Shown: positions 35,173 to 44,400 of the stretch, one piece after another
Position numbering within the stretch: position 1 is the stretch's first letter
Layout: each line of letters begins with the position of its first letter
NCBI GenBank assembly: GCA_050248735.1
Contig: JBFWRU010000003.1
Coordinates: forward strand, 124,001 to 188,000
Reading direction: 5' to 3'
Length of the DNA: 64,000 bases
DNA from: JACKFE01 sp050248735
GTDB lineage: Bacteria; Nitrospirota; Nitrospiria; Nitrospirales; UBA8639
Notes under the pieces: model-generated
What the model was told of the DNA's origin: nothing
Database searches by the model: none
Seen by the model: the letters and a program-made list of their open reading frames with translations, nothing else
Program-made: the position numbers and the translations under genes

Positions 35173-35916
35173 TTATGCCATATGCATCCCGCCGTTCACG
35201 TGCAGCACATGTCCTGTAATATATCCGGCCTTGTCTGAGGAAAGAAAGCATACGGCCTCAGCAACATCACTGGCCTGGCCAAGTCGTTTGCAGGGAATTT
35301 GATTGAGCAAGGCCTCCTTGATCTCCGGAGATAACTGTTGAGTCATCGCCGTATCAATGAAACCCGGGGCCACGGCATTGACGGTCACGTTCCGGCCCGC
35401 GTATTCCCGTGCCACGGTTTTCGTTAACCCGATCACTGCGGCCTTGGAGGCCGCATAGTTGGCCTGACCGATATTTCCAATGGCCCCGACAATCGAGGCA
35501 ATATTGACGATTCGTCCGCTCCGTTGCTTACTCATGGTCGGCAAAATGGCTTTTGAACAGAAAAAGGTACCCGTCAGATTCACTTGGAGGACAGCTTGCC
35601 AATCTTCTTCTTTCATCCGCATCAGAAGACCATCACGGGTGATCCCGGCATTATTGACCAGAATATCGATGCGCCCCCATTCCTGAACAATGCGATCCGC
35701 CATGCTTTTCACTTGATCCCACTCGCCAACATTAACACTCAGGGCCATGGCCTTCCGGCCGGCCTGTTGGATGAGGGTGACCGTGTCCTCACAGCGAGAG
35801 GCTTCCATGTCCGCCACAACGACATCAGCTCCTTCACGCGCCAGAGTGGCGGCCACCGATTGCCCGATTCCTCTTGCTCCCCCTGTTACGACCGCAATTT
35901 TCCCTGCTAACGACAT
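35173..35916 (-). CDS. fabG: 3-oxoacyl-ACP reductase
   Basis: NADPH-dependent short-chain dehydrogenase reducing beta-ketoacyl-ACP. The 247 residues contain TGGARGIGQSVAATLA (Gly-rich cofactor loop), LVNNAGITRDGLLMRM, the catalytic Ser in VNIASIVGAIGN, YAASKAAV (Tyr-x3-Lys) and the terminal ITGHVLHVNGGMHMA. It is preceded by fabD with 35 bases between. Confidence 0.96.
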   Translation of the reverse strand: MSLAGKIAVVTGGARGIGQSVAATLAREGADVVVADMEASRCEDTVTLIQQAGRKAMALSVNVGEWDQVKSMADRIVQEWGRIDILVNNAGITRDGLLMRMKEEDWQAVLQVNLTGTFFCSKAILPTMSKQRSGRIVNIASIVGAIGNIGQANYAASKAAVIGLTKTVAREYAGRNVTVNAVAPGFIDTAMTQQLSPEIKEALLNQIPCKRLGQASDVAEAVCFLSSDKAGYITGHVLHVNGGMHMA

Positions 35917-35951
35917 ATGAGCCCCTCAGCAATAAATGGTGGAAAATGAAT

Positions 35952-36896
35952 TCATGCCATCAATTGAGTGCGTACGAGTTCGTAGGATGCCTGGTCGGAG
36001 ATATTCCAGGTCCTGGCTTCAGGCGCAATCCGTTTGACCAACCCGGTTAACACTTTTCCCGGACCAATTTCGATAAAGTGCGTAATGCCCATTGTGGACA
36101 TGGCCACAATGGTGTCCTGCCATCGAACAGGAGCGGGTAATTGCCTGACGAGGGAGGCTTGAACATCCCCGGCTGATTGAATCGCCTTCGCCTCCACATT
36201 ATTAATCAATGGTACTTGTAAATCGGACCATGAAAGGGATTCAATATCTTTTTTCAGCCGGTCGGCAGCCACCTGCATCAGCGGGGTGTGGACCGGGACG
36301 CTCACGGGTAAGGGCATAACGCGCTTGGCGCCACGAGATTTGGCAATCTCCAACGCTTTTTCCACGGCTGACTTTTCTCCGGCAATGACCGTTTGCCCAG
36401 GGGAATTCAAATTAGCCAGCGCCACCACACCTATCGATTGGGCTTCTTGGCATACTGCCCGAACATCTGTTTCAGATAAACCGAGAATGGCTGCCACCAA
36501 TCCGCTCCCCGGAGCCACGGCCTCGGCCATATACCTTCCCCGTTTCTGAACCAGCCCCACCGCATCTCGAAAACTCAAACCACCGGCAGCCACCAGCGCC
36601 GTATATTCACCCAGACTATGTCCGGCTACCGCAGCCGGCACCCATGGTCCATTGTGCACCAATTGGAAGGCCGCCCAACTGGTCACCAGCAAGGCAGGCT
36701 GAGTGAATTCGGTCTGATTGAGTTGGTCAAGCGGCCCCTGAAAACAGAGATGTCCGATATCATACCCCAACACATCCTGAGCTTCCTGGTACAGCGCAGG
36801 CACTGCCTCGGCCTCGTCAAACAACGCCTTTCCCATGCCAACCGCCTGGGACCCCTGACCCGGGAATAAAAATGCAATCCCTGAATGTTCAGCCAT
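35952..36896 (-). CDS. fabD: Malonyl-CoA:ACP transacylase
   Basis: Loads malonyl units on ACP. The 314 residues show FLFPGQGSQAVGMGK (about 9-23), the nucleophile S94 in GHSLGEYTALVAAG, QKRGRYMAEAV, and the catalytic His in PVSVPVHTPLM. Length is normal. It sits between the FabL-like reductase and fabG. Confidence 0.96.
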   Translation of the reverse strand: MAEHSGIAFLFPGQGSQAVGMGKALFDEAEAVPALYQEAQDVLGYDIGHLCFQGPLDQLNQTEFTQPALLVTSWAAFQLVHNGPWVPAAVAGHSLGEYTALVAAGGLSFRDAVGLVQKRGRYMAEAVAPGSGLVAAILGLSETDVRAVCQEAQSIGVVALANLNSPGQTVIAGEKSAVEKALEIAKSRGAKRVMPLPVSVPVHTPLMQVAADRLKKDIESLSWSDLQVPLINNVEAKAIQSAGDVQASLVRQLPAPVRWQDTIVAMSTMGITHFIEIGPGKVLTGLVKRIAPEARTWNISDQASYELVRTQLMA

Positions 36897-36952
36897 GCCT
36901 GCTGTATTCCCCGCCCTCGCTCACCCGCATTCCCAATAACGGATGCCGCCGC

Positions 36953-37768
36953 TTAATCGACAATAAATTCCCCGCCATCCACACAAATCACATTCCCGGT
37001 AATCCAGTGCGCCTTGGGATGACTGAGCAACCCGAGGGCTTCGGCTACATCCTGAGTCGTGGTTAAGCGATTGGAAGGATTTTTCCGTTTTGCCAACTCA
37101 ATCATCTCTGTCGATCCGGGAATTTTCCGCAGAGCCGGGGTATCAGTCACACCGGCCATCAACGAATTTACGGTGATTCCCAACGGAGCCAACTCAAGCG
37201 CCAGTTGCCGGGTGTGGGATTCTAACGCGGACTTTGCGGCCGAGACGGCGCCATAGGATTTCCAAACCCTAGCTCCTCCGGCACTCGTCATGGAAAAAAT
37301 CCGACTGCCCGTTCCCAAAAAACCATGAGCCACAAGATCCTGCGTCCAATACACCAGACTATGAGCCATCACATCCAGGGTCATGTCCATTTGGGGTTTA
37401 TTGATGGCCTCGGCAGAGGACTCGGCAATATAGGGCTTCAGAGTGCCAAAGGCCAACGAATGCAACAACACCCGGACAAATATCGGTTTCCCACTATCCT
37501 GGCTTCGTTGGGCCATGTGTCTGAGTATTTCTGCCCGTTTCTCGGGATCAGCCGCATTCGCATTAAAAAAAATCCCCTCCCGACCAAGGGCACGGATGTC
37601 CGCCACAATCCGTTCGGCATTGGGAAGGGTAGATTTTCGATCAAGATGTACTCCCAGAATATTCATCCCCAGTTTTGCCAATTCCAGAGCCGCCGCCTCC
37701 CCAAATCCACTGGAGGAGCCGAGGATTAACGCCCAATCGCCTTCGCACCAAGATTCTGTGTCGGCCAT
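36953..37768 (-). CDS. fabL: Enoyl-ACP reductase of the FabL type
   Basis: Short-chain dehydrogenase of 271 residues. The cofactor loop is ILGSSSGFGEAAALELAKLG. The active-site pair is Y172 and K179 (SYGAVSAAK), a Tyr-x6-Lys spacing that marks enoyl-ACP reductases rather than ordinary SDRs. The flanking ESHTRQLALELAPLGITVNS and ITGNVICVDGGEF resemble Bacillus FabL more than FabI. It is the only enoyl reductase in this fab cluster, which supports the role. An atypical SDR with another substrate is the main alternative. Confidence 0.82.
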   Translation of the reverse strand: MADTESWCEGDWALILGSSSGFGEAAALELAKLGMNILGVHLDRKSTLPNAERIVADIRALGREGIFFNANAADPEKRAEILRHMAQRSQDSGKPIFVRVLLHSLAFGTLKPYIAESSAEAINKPQMDMTLDVMAHSLVYWTQDLVAHGFLGTGSRIFSMTSAGGARVWKSYGAVSAAKSALESHTRQLALELAPLGITVNSLMAGVTDTPALRKIPGSTEMIELAKRKNPSNRLTTTQDVAEALGLLSHPKAHWITGNVICVDGGEFIVD

Positions 37769-37875
37769 GATGTTCCTCTAATGTTTAAGATGACCACAAT
37801 CCGCTTTTCGTCCACTGGGACCAGCCCTTTGACCCGACTCAGGCCCGTGAAGCTGTCAAATGAAAAGCCTTGGAC

Positions 37876-38850
37876 CTACCATTGCACAACCGCGGAAGCC
37901 CAAGTGAGGCCCGCTCCAAAAGCCGCCATCACCACCTTATGTCCCGGCTTCAGTTTCCCCTCCTGGACAGCTTGGTCTAAGGCCAACGGGATCGATGCTG
38001 CGGATGTATTACCAAATCGATCCAAATTAATCATCACTTTTTCTTCCGAAATCCCCAATCGTTGACTCACAGCCCGTAAAATCCGGACATTCGCCTGATG
38101 CGGGATAAATAAGTCCATATCTTGGGCAATCATCCCATTCGCCTTGAGGGCCTCATGGGTAGCCTCTTCCATCGTTTTGACGGCAATTTTAAACGTTTCA
38201 TTTCCGCGCATTTTGATAAAGCACCGTTTATCCGTTAAGACCTCCTCCGAGGCAGGATCCCGCGAACCGCCACCCGGAACATAGATCAAATCCGAAATCC
38301 CCCCATTGGCATGAAGATGGGTGGATAATATTCCCGATTCATCCTGACTCTGACCAAGAACCACGGCTCCAGCCCCATCGCCGAACAGGACACAGGTATT
38401 GCGATCCGTCCAATCCGTAATGGCCGACATGACTTCCGCCCCGATCACCAGTACATGTCTCATCCCACTTTTAATGTAGGCATCCCCAATGGATAAGGCA
38501 TAGAGAAATCCACAGCAGGCTGCGGAAATATCACAGGCTGCGGCCCGGACAGCTCCCAATCGATGTTGAACTAAACATGCCGTGGCGGGAAGGGGGAAAT
38601 CACCTGTACAAGTGGCCAAAAGAATGACATCTATCGCGGAAGGAGAAACACCGGAGGCCTTCAAGGCCCGTTGAGCGGCCTCTAATGCTAGATCTGAACA
38701 GGCCTGGCCTGGAGCCACCACTCGTCGTTCACGAATGCCCGTACGTTCACGAATCCAGGTATCCGAGGTATCGACCATTCGCTCCAAATCGGCATTGGTG
38801 ACCACACGCTCGGGCGCAAACGCTCCCGTTCCGAGAATCGCACTAGTCAT
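37876..38850 (-). CDS. fabH: 3-oxoacyl-ACP synthase III
   Basis: Starts fatty-acid synthesis by condensing acetyl-CoA with malonyl-ACP. The 324 residues have catalytic C112 (DISAACCGFLYAL), His in FIPHQANVRIL and Asn in RFGNTSAASIPLAL. The C-terminus ends GAGLTWASAVVQW, typical of the family. It overlaps plsX by four bases. Confidence 0.96.
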   Translation of the reverse strand: MTSAILGTGAFAPERVVTNADLERMVDTSDTWIRERTGIRERRVVAPGQACSDLALEAAQRALKASGVSPSAIDVILLATCTGDFPLPATACLVQHRLGAVRAAACDISAACCGFLYALSIGDAYIKSGMRHVLVIGAEVMSAITDWTDRNTCVLFGDGAGAVVLGQSQDESGILSTHLHANGGISDLIYVPGGGSRDPASEEVLTDKRCFIKMRGNETFKIAVKTMEEATHEALKANGMIAQDMDLFIPHQANVRILRAVSQRLGISEEKVMINLDRFGNTSAASIPLALDQAVQEGKLKPGHKVVMAAFGAGLTWASAVVQW

Positions 38851-39878
38851 TCGGTTGGTATCGTCGTTGTAGGAGGCGAAGACGGGATCAAACCCAGGGC
38901 AATGTCATCCCGAATTCGTTGCAGCAAGCCGCCCTCGGCCAGGGACCGGGCCTTGAGAATGGCATTCTTAATGGCTTTTGAAGAAGATCGCCCATGACAG
39001 ATCATACTGATTCCTTCCACTCCCAATAACGGAGCTCCGCCAAATTCAGCATAATCCGTTTTCCGACGGAGACGGAGCAATGGCCCGGCCACAAAAAGAT
39101 ATGAGAGCCGTCCGAGTGCAGATTGGGCAATTTCTTTCATTAACATTTTCTTGATGGCATCGGCCAACCCTTCAGAAATTTTCAGGGCTACATTGCCTAA
39201 AAACCCATCACACACAATCACATCGGCATTGCCGCTATAAACATCTCGCCCTTCGACATTTCCGATAAACTGAATGGAACTCTCCTTCAAAAGCTTGAAG
39301 GCTTCCTTGGTGACCTCGTTCCCCTTAGTGTCCTCTTCGCCGATACTTAACAGACCAACCCTCGGACGTTGGACCCCGAGAAGATGCTTACCGTATTCAT
39401 GCCCCATGATTCCAAATTGATAGAGTTGCCGGGCCGTACAATCAACGGTGGCACCAACATCTAACAGGATGGCCATGCCTTGACGGGTCGGCAGGGACGC
39501 GGCAATCGCCGGACGTTCCACGCCTTTGATAGAGCCTAACAAGAAAAAGGCTGACACCATTGTGGCGCCGGTATTGCCGGCACTCACCACAGCCTCCACG
39601 GCCCCGGATTTCACGAGTTCGGTCGCTTTCCAAATAGAGGAATCCCGCTTTTTCCGGGCAACCAGAGCGGGAGACTCATGCATTCCCACCACTTGCGGAG
39701 CATGAAGAATTTCAATGTTGGCTTTACTGCCGCCCAGGAGATCTAATTGAGTTTGAATGGTGGGTTGATCACCAACCAAGACGATGGAAAGCGACGCCTC
39801 ACGAGTGGCTTGAATAGCACCTTCGATATTGGGGGTAACCCCATGGTCCCCCCCCATCGCATCCACAGCTATTTTCAT
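38847..39878 (-). CDS. plsX: Phosphate acyltransferase
   Basis: Makes acyl-phosphate from acyl-ACP for phospholipid synthesis. The 343 residues begin IAVDAMGGDHGVTPNIEGA and include SAGNTGATMVSAFFLLG, ALLDVGATVDCT-like (ILLDVGATVDC), LLSIGEEDTKGN and VCDGFLGNVALKISEG. The rpmF-plsX-fabH order is conserved widely. Translation is coupled to fabH by the overlap. Confidence 0.96.
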   Translation of the reverse strand: MKIAVDAMGGDHGVTPNIEGAIQATREASLSIVLVGDQPTIQTQLDLLGGSKANIEILHAPQVVGMHESPALVARKKRDSSIWKATELVKSGAVEAVVSAGNTGATMVSAFFLLGSIKGVERPAIAASLPTRQGMAILLDVGATVDCTARQLYQFGIMGHEYGKHLLGVQRPRVGLLSIGEEDTKGNEVTKEAFKLLKESSIQFIGNVEGRDVYSGNADVIVCDGFLGNVALKISEGLADAIKKMLMKEIAQSALGRLSYLFVAGPLLRLRRKTDYAEFGGAPLLGVEGISMICHGRSSSKAIKNAILKARSLAEGGLLQRIRDDIALGLIPSSPPTTTIPTE

Positions 39879-39920
39879 GGGGTTGGCAGGGAGAGAATGT
39901 GAAGGCAGGACTGAAGGATC

Positions 39921-40103
39921 TTATCCTTCTTCCACACCAATAATGGCCATACCTTTATAGGTCCCACAATTCAAGCAGGTCTTATGCGGGGGCTTGGGTT
40001 CGTGACATTGGGGACACGTGGACAAATTCGGTGCGGTGAGTTTTTTATGGGTTCGCCGTGAATCCCGGCGAGCTCGAGAAATCTTGTGTTTAGGATTTGC
40101 CAT
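39921..40103 (-). CDS. rpmF: Large-subunit ribosomal protein L32
   Basis: A 60-residue ribosomal protein starting MANPKHKISRARRDSRRTHK. Two Cys pairs (CPQC and CLNC) form a zinc ribbon, so this is the C+ form. It lies between the YceD-family gene and plsX, as expected. Confidence 0.97.
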   Translation of the reverse strand: MANPKHKISRARRDSRRTHKKLTAPNLSTCPQCHEPKPPHKTCLNCGTYKGMAIIGVEEG

Positions 40104-40117
40104 GATCGTCCATTAGG

Positions 40118-40741
40118 TTAGAGATTGAATTTTTTTGTTGATCCTCTGCGTCGATTGCCCGGCGACCGACCGGAAGAAGCCTTATTGGCCATGGAAAGGT
40201 CTGGATGAAAAACTCCCTCCGAGTCCAAAACCGGCATCGGAACGGGGCACGAACATTTCTCAGTATTTAAATTCGCTCCGCACCCCTGGCACAACCCCTG
40301 ACACTGCTCTGCACACAACACCCGAATCGGGGTTGATAAGATAATATGCTCACGGATCACAGGAAGTAAATCAATTTGATTGTCTATTATGGGATAGATT
40401 TCATCCCCTTCATCCGGTTCATCATCCCGATGCTTCTGCTTCCGTCCTCCCGTATCCAAGACCTTTCCACCAGATGGCTTTTTGAAGAGGGCCATACAGG
40501 ACAGGTCAATATTTTCGGTGAAATTACTGAGGCACCGAACACATTCCCGTGCAATCGTTCCGGTTATCCGCCCCTCAAAATACACCGTCTTATCATCAGG
40601 CTTGATCAGCGAACCCGCACTTCGTACTTCTCCGATCATGGTGCCATCATCAGGTGATAATTCAAGCTCGGCTGATTCAATCACCTGATCTATGGGTAAA
40701 TCGGATGCAGAAATATCAGTTAATTTAAAGGTCCAGGCCAT
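40118..40741 (-). CDS. yceD: DUF177/YceD-family protein
   Basis: A 207-residue member of the DUF177 (YceD) family that nearly always precedes rpmF and is linked to 23S rRNA metabolism. Family features are the CVRCLSNFTENIDLSCMALF block, DLLPVIREHIILSTP and CAEQCQGLCQGCGANLN, with four Cys near the C-terminus. The C-terminal tail is basic. It precedes rpmF by 14 bases. Confidence 0.88.
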   Translation of the reverse strand: MAWTFKLTDISASDLPIDQVIESAELELSPDDGTMIGEVRSAGSLIKPDDKTVYFEGRITGTIARECVRCLSNFTENIDLSCMALFKKPSGGKVLDTGGRKQKHRDDEPDEGDEIYPIIDNQIDLLPVIREHIILSTPIRVLCAEQCQGLCQGCGANLNTEKCSCPVPMPVLDSEGVFHPDLSMANKASSGRSPGNRRRGSTKKFNL

Positions 40742-40802
40742 CGCTCAACCGACTTCTTCACTCATAATAGCAGGCAGGCAATCATCTGGAACTCCGCGGA
40801 GA

Positions 40803-41036
40803 TCAGCGTTCTTCCGCAAAAGACAGGATGGCAATTTCTCTGGCCCGCTTAACCGCTTGGGTTAATCGCCGTTGATGTCGAAGACAATTTCCTGACGTTC
40901 TTCGAGGAATGATGCGCCCCCGCTCGGTCAAAAAGTTCTTCAATAATCCGGCATCTTTGTAATCCATCGGAGTCTTATCAAAACAGAATCGGCACACCCT
41001 TTTACGTTGAAACAAACGCCCTTTTTCGACTGACAC
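40803..41036 (-). CDS. rpsR: Small-subunit ribosomal protein S18
   Basis: A 77-residue 30S protein that pairs with S6. The C-terminal part IIPRRTSGNCLRHQRRLTQA is the family signature. It has a CRFC motif near the N-terminus, so it may bind zinc, unlike E. coli S18. It follows ssb; the usual next gene, rplI, is absent here. Confidence 0.96.
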   Translation of the reverse strand: MSVEKGRLFQRKRVCRFCFDKTPMDYKDAGLLKNFLTERGRIIPRRTSGNCLRHQRRLTQAVKRAREIAILSFAEER

Positions 41037-41059
41037 TTCAAATACCTCCAGATCAGATT

Positions 41060-41470
41060 TTAGGGAATGGGTTCGGAGTAGTAATCTTCGGTTTCATAGG
41101 AAGCATCGTCTGTTGCTCCCCCCATCGATGCAGTTGAAGGGGACTTTTTCGGGAGAAACGTCACGGTTTGGGCCACGACTTCATGTTTACTGCGCTTTTG
41201 CCCATCTTCCGTTTCCCATCGTCGTTGTTGCAATCGACCATCCACAATTGCCCCATCCCCCTTACTCAAGTATTGGCCACAATGTTCGGCCTGACGGCCA
41301 AAAACGACGATATCCACATAACAGACCTCTTCCTTCTGGTCGTCGGCCTGTTTGTACCTACGATTCACGGCTAGAGGAAAATTCACCACCGGGGTCCCGC
41401 TGGGGGTATACCGAAGTTCGGGATTCCGAGTCAGATTCCCAATCAAGATAACCTTATTGAAGCCCACCAT
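41060..41470 (-). CDS. ssb: Single-stranded DNA-binding protein
   Basis: Binds and protects single-stranded DNA in replication and repair. The start at ATG 41468-41470 (MVGFNKVILIGNLTRNPEL) has GGAG nine bases upstream and overlaps the rpsF end by 17 bases. The OB fold runs to about residue 105, with YVDIVVFGRQAEHCGQYLSKG. The acidic tail ends DYYSEPIP, where most SSBs end in a DDDIPF-type tip; it is similar but not identical. Confidence 0.95.
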   Translation of the reverse strand: MVGFNKVILIGNLTRNPELRYTPSGTPVVNFPLAVNRRYKQADDQKEEVCYVDIVVFGRQAEHCGQYLSKGDGAIVDGRLQQRRWETEDGQKRSKHEVVAQTVTFLPKKSPSTASMGGATDDASYETEDYYSEPIP

Positions 41471-41801
41471 CTTCTGAATCTCCTTCACCGGCTTCATTCG
41501 CTGCCGCCAAATCTTTTGGGTTCAGCTTTACAGTCATAAACTTCATGACTTGATCCTCCATACGTTGAAACCGTTCTAATTCCTTGACCACTGTTGGAGG
41601 ACCTTCAAACTGAATGGTAATAAACGTCCCCTTACGCTCATGCTGGATATCATAAGCGAGCTTCTTTTTCCCGCTATTGTCCAGCTTGAGAATGGTCGCA
41701 CCGGATTGCGTCAGCAGATCTTTCATTTTTTGAACCACAGGTTCATTTTCAGTCTCGACCTGCATGGGCCGCAAAATACATAAGGATTCGTATAATTTCA
41801 T
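41454..41801 (-). CDS. rpsF: Small-subunit ribosomal protein S6
   Basis: A 115-residue 30S protein of the S6 family: YESLCILRPMQVE at the start, KKLAYDIQHERKGTFITIQF in the middle, RMEDQVMKFMTVKL near the end, then an acidic tail. The rpsF-ssb-rpsR order is conserved. The 132 bases upstream (41802-41933) should hold the operon promoter. Confidence 0.96.
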   Translation of the reverse strand: MKLYESLCILRPMQVETENEPVVQKMKDLLTQSGATILKLDNSGKKKLAYDIQHERKGTFITIQFEGPPTVVKELERFQRMEDQVMKFMTVKLNPKDLAAANEAGEGDSEDGGLQ

Positions 41802-41933
41802 ACTAGACCTTTACCTTTTTCAAAAGGATTGCCTGAAATATGGAGAAAAGCCTGAAATTTTCTTCCGCAAAAGGAATCAAATTTACCATAGCTTTTGTCA
41901 AAGTGTCAAAATTACCAATCTACAACTATCGTT

Positions 41934-42497
41934 TCACGGCCGAACATGAAATCGGTTCATCGCCACGGCATGCCCCTCTGTGATGAGGCATTCCAATGCG
42001 TCTACTGACTTTTCCAATACCGAATCAAGAGCAGATTCTTCCTCCTGAGAAAAAGGGGAAAGGACATAGTCGACTGTTTGCCCAGACCCAATCGGACGGC
42101 CAATACCCAGTTTCATACGGCAAAACTCATCAGATCCAATACTTTCCAATACAGACCTGACGCCATTGTGCCCGCCAGCGCCTCCACGGGTTTTAATGCG
42201 AACCACCCCTAGGGGAAGATCCAGATCGTCATAAACGACCACCAGATCGGAAGGCGTGAGCTGTCGGCTATCCAAGATTTCCTGCACGACGGGACCGGTT
42301 CGATTCATCCACGCGAGGGGACGAACCAATAGGACAGGCTTCCCTTGAAAATTCGTTGAGGCTTCCCAGGCAAGATGCCGTTTGGAAAAATCTACTCCCC
42401 AACGGCATGCGGCGTGCTCAAGAACCAGCCAGCCCAGATTATGCCGAGTATGCCGATATTCCGGCCCCGGATTTCCCAGGCCAACAATCACATGCAA
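41934..42497 (-). CDS. pth: Peptidyl-tRNA hydrolase
   Basis: Frees tRNA from stalled peptidyl-tRNA. The 187 residues show VGLGNPGPEYRHTRHNLGW with the catalytic His (H20), the Asn in RPLAWMNRTGP and DDLDLPLG with the catalytic Asp, then GAGGHNGVRSV. It lies four bases after rplY, a well-known pairing. Confidence 0.96.
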   Translation of the reverse strand: MHVIVGLGNPGPEYRHTRHNLGWLVLEHAACRWGVDFSKRHLAWEASTNFQGKPVLLVRPLAWMNRTGPVVQEILDSRQLTPSDLVVVYDDLDLPLGVVRIKTRGGAGGHNGVRSVLESIGSDEFCRMKLGIGRPIGSGQTVDYVLSPFSQEEESALDSVLEKSVDALECLITEGHAVAMNRFHVRP

Positions 42498-42500
42498 GGA

Positions 42501-43217
42501 TTACTTTTTACCTTCTTTCGCTTTTGCATCAGGAGCCTTGGCTTTTGGATCTGCCGTGGCGGCCACAGCACCCGCTCCCTCCACTTTCGCCTTTTCGTCA
42601 ACTGGAGTTACCGAAGCGGCTTCTCCGGCTTCACGAGTCAGCAGGGATTCGAGTTTGGCTTCAGACATCTTGGTCGCAACATGAACCACCATCTGGTCTT
42701 CATCATCGAGGATTTTCACTCCAGTGGGCGCCTGCACCTCATTCACGTGAACCCCCGCCCCAAGTCCCAATCCCGACGCATCGATTTCAATATGATCCGG
42801 GATTTGATCCGGCAAACATTCAATATGAAATTCTCGCATGGGTTGATGCAGAATGCCGCCCTCTTTCACCCCCACCGGCACCTGTCCAATGATTAAAATG
42901 GGAAGACGCACACGAATGGGTTTTTCCATCGAGACTTCAAATAAATCCACATGCAAAATGGCGCCATTAATGGGATCAAGCTGGTGATCTTGAAGCACAG
43001 CCACTATATCCTTTTCACCGGGAATTTTGACCGTTAACAGGCCGGTGTGGCCCCGTTGAGACAACACCATGTTACGGGCCACCTTGTAATCCATCGCGAG
43101 CAGGCGTGACTTTCCCGCCCCATACACTACAGCCGGAATTTTTCCACGACCCCGAAGTTTTCTCGCCACCCCTTTTCCTGCCGCATCACGTTTTTCTACT
43201 TCCAATTCATATTTCAT
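42501..43217 (-). CDS. rplY: Large-subunit ribosomal protein L25 (CTC family)
   Basis: Binds 5S rRNA. The 238 residues combine the L25 domain (about 1-92, RDAAGKGVARKLRGRGKIPA) with the extended CTC C-terminal domain (about 95-185, GGILHQPMREFHIECLPDQI). An Ala/Lys-rich low-complexity tail ends KAKEGKK. The ctc-pth and prs-ctc neighbourhood is classical. Confidence 0.94.
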   Translation of the reverse strand: MKYELEVEKRDAAGKGVARKLRGRGKIPAVVYGAGKSRLLAMDYKVARNMVLSQRGHTGLLTVKIPGEKDIVAVLQDHQLDPINGAILHVDLFEVSMEKPIRVRLPILIIGQVPVGVKEGGILHQPMREFHIECLPDQIPDHIEIDASGLGLGAGVHVNEVQAPTGVKILDDEDQMVVHVATKMSEAKLESLLTREAGEAASVTPVDEKAKVEGAGAVAATADPKAKAPDAKAKEGKK

Positions 43218-43256
43218 GGGCTAACCCTTTCCAGAAAGAATACCTATCCACCAGAC

Positions 43257-44198
43257 TTACACAAATAATGAGGTGACGGATTCCTCTCGGTGAATTCGTA
43301 AAATGGCCTCACCCAGGAGGGGGGCCACAGACAAGGATTTAATTTTCTTGCACTGCTGCTCTTTCCCATTCAGGGGAATCGTATTCGTAACCACGATTTC
43401 ACTCAAACAGGACGATTGCAACCGATCAAGTGCCGGACCGGACAGCACGGCGTGGGTACACCCGGCCCAAACCGATAGTGCCCCATTGTCCATGCATGTC
43501 TGGGCAGTTTTGACGATTGTCCCGGCCGTATCGATCATATCATCAAACAATAAAGCATGCCGGTTCTCAACTTCGCCGATAATATTCATGATTTCGGCTT
43601 CATTGGGTGACTCGCGCCGCTTATCAATAATCGCCAAACTGGAATTCAACCGTTTGGCAAAGGCCCTGGCACGCTCAACCCCTCCGGCATCCGGTGACAC
43701 CACCACGATATCGGCAGTCTCCTGTTTCTTAATATAGTCCAATAAAACCGGCGTTGCGTAAAGATGGTCCACCGGAATATTAAAAAATCCCTGTATCGGT
43801 CCGGCATGAAGATCCATAGTCAAAATTCGCCCGGCACCGGCCGCTGTCAAGAGATCAGCAATCAATTTGGCACTGATCGGAACACGGGGTTGATCCTTGC
43901 GATCTTGACGCCCATACCCATAATAAGGGATGACGGCGGTAATGCGGGAGGCCGATGAGCGCTTCACCGCATCGATCAGTAATAACAACTCCATAATGGA
44001 GGTGTTAACCGGATGGCAACAGGATTGAATGATGAAGACATCTCCGCCACGAACATTTTCTTCAATCCGCACCCGGATTTCTCCGTCACTGAAGGTCGTG
44101 ACGGTCGCCTGACACAACTCCTGCCCGATATATTGGGCAATTTCCTTGGCAAGGGAAGGATTCGAATTTCCAGTTAAGAGTTTGAGATCACGTAACAT
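43257..44198 (-). CDS. prs: Ribose-phosphate pyrophosphokinase
   Basis: Makes PRPP from ribose-5-phosphate and ATP for nucleotide, His and Trp synthesis. The start is taken as ATG 44196-44198 (MLRDLKLLTGNSNPSLA); it lacks a clear ribosome binding site and a TTG nine codons earlier is possible. Landmarks are TTFSDGEIRVRIEENVRG, YYGYGRQDRK, VDHLYATPVL and the PRPP loop LLFDDMIDTAGTIVK. It follows ispE, as in E. coli. Confidence 0.96.
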   Translation of the reverse strand: MLRDLKLLTGNSNPSLAKEIAQYIGQELCQATVTTFSDGEIRVRIEENVRGGDVFIIQSCCHPVNTSIMELLLLIDAVKRSSASRITAVIPYYGYGRQDRKDQPRVPISAKLIADLLTAAGAGRILTMDLHAGPIQGFFNIPVDHLYATPVLLDYIKKQETADIVVVSPDAGGVERARAFAKRLNSSLAIIDKRRESPNEAEIMNIIGEVENRHALLFDDMIDTAGTIVKTAQTCMDNGALSVWAGCTHAVLSGPALDRLQSSCLSEIVVTNTIPLNGKEQQCKKIKSLSVAPLLGEAILRIHREESVTSLFV

Positions 44199-44228
44199 TT
44201 TGGGGTGCTTACCACTTTGTCGCAACTC

Positions 44229-44261
44229 GCCCTTTCTTCCCCCAGCTGAGGGAAGAAGGGC
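44229..44261 (-). promoter_or_regulatory. Strong hairpin in the ispE-prs gap
   Basis: GCCCTTTCTTCCC (44229-44241) and GGGAAGAAGGGC (44250-44261) form a 12-bp stem with one bulge and an 8-base loop. It lies about 30 bases before the prs start. No T-tract follows on either strand, so it is more likely a leader or mRNA-stability element than a terminator. Confidence 0.45.
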
Positions 44262-44400
44262 AAAGGTAATTCCAAGAACTTGTTCTTGTCAACTCAGATC
44301 TTCCCTTTCCCGTCCCAAGCTCCGCCAAACGACTTCAAAAATATTCACTCTTTCCCATCCTTGGTAGTGGAACAGGGAAAGACGGGAGACCTTGAAATTC

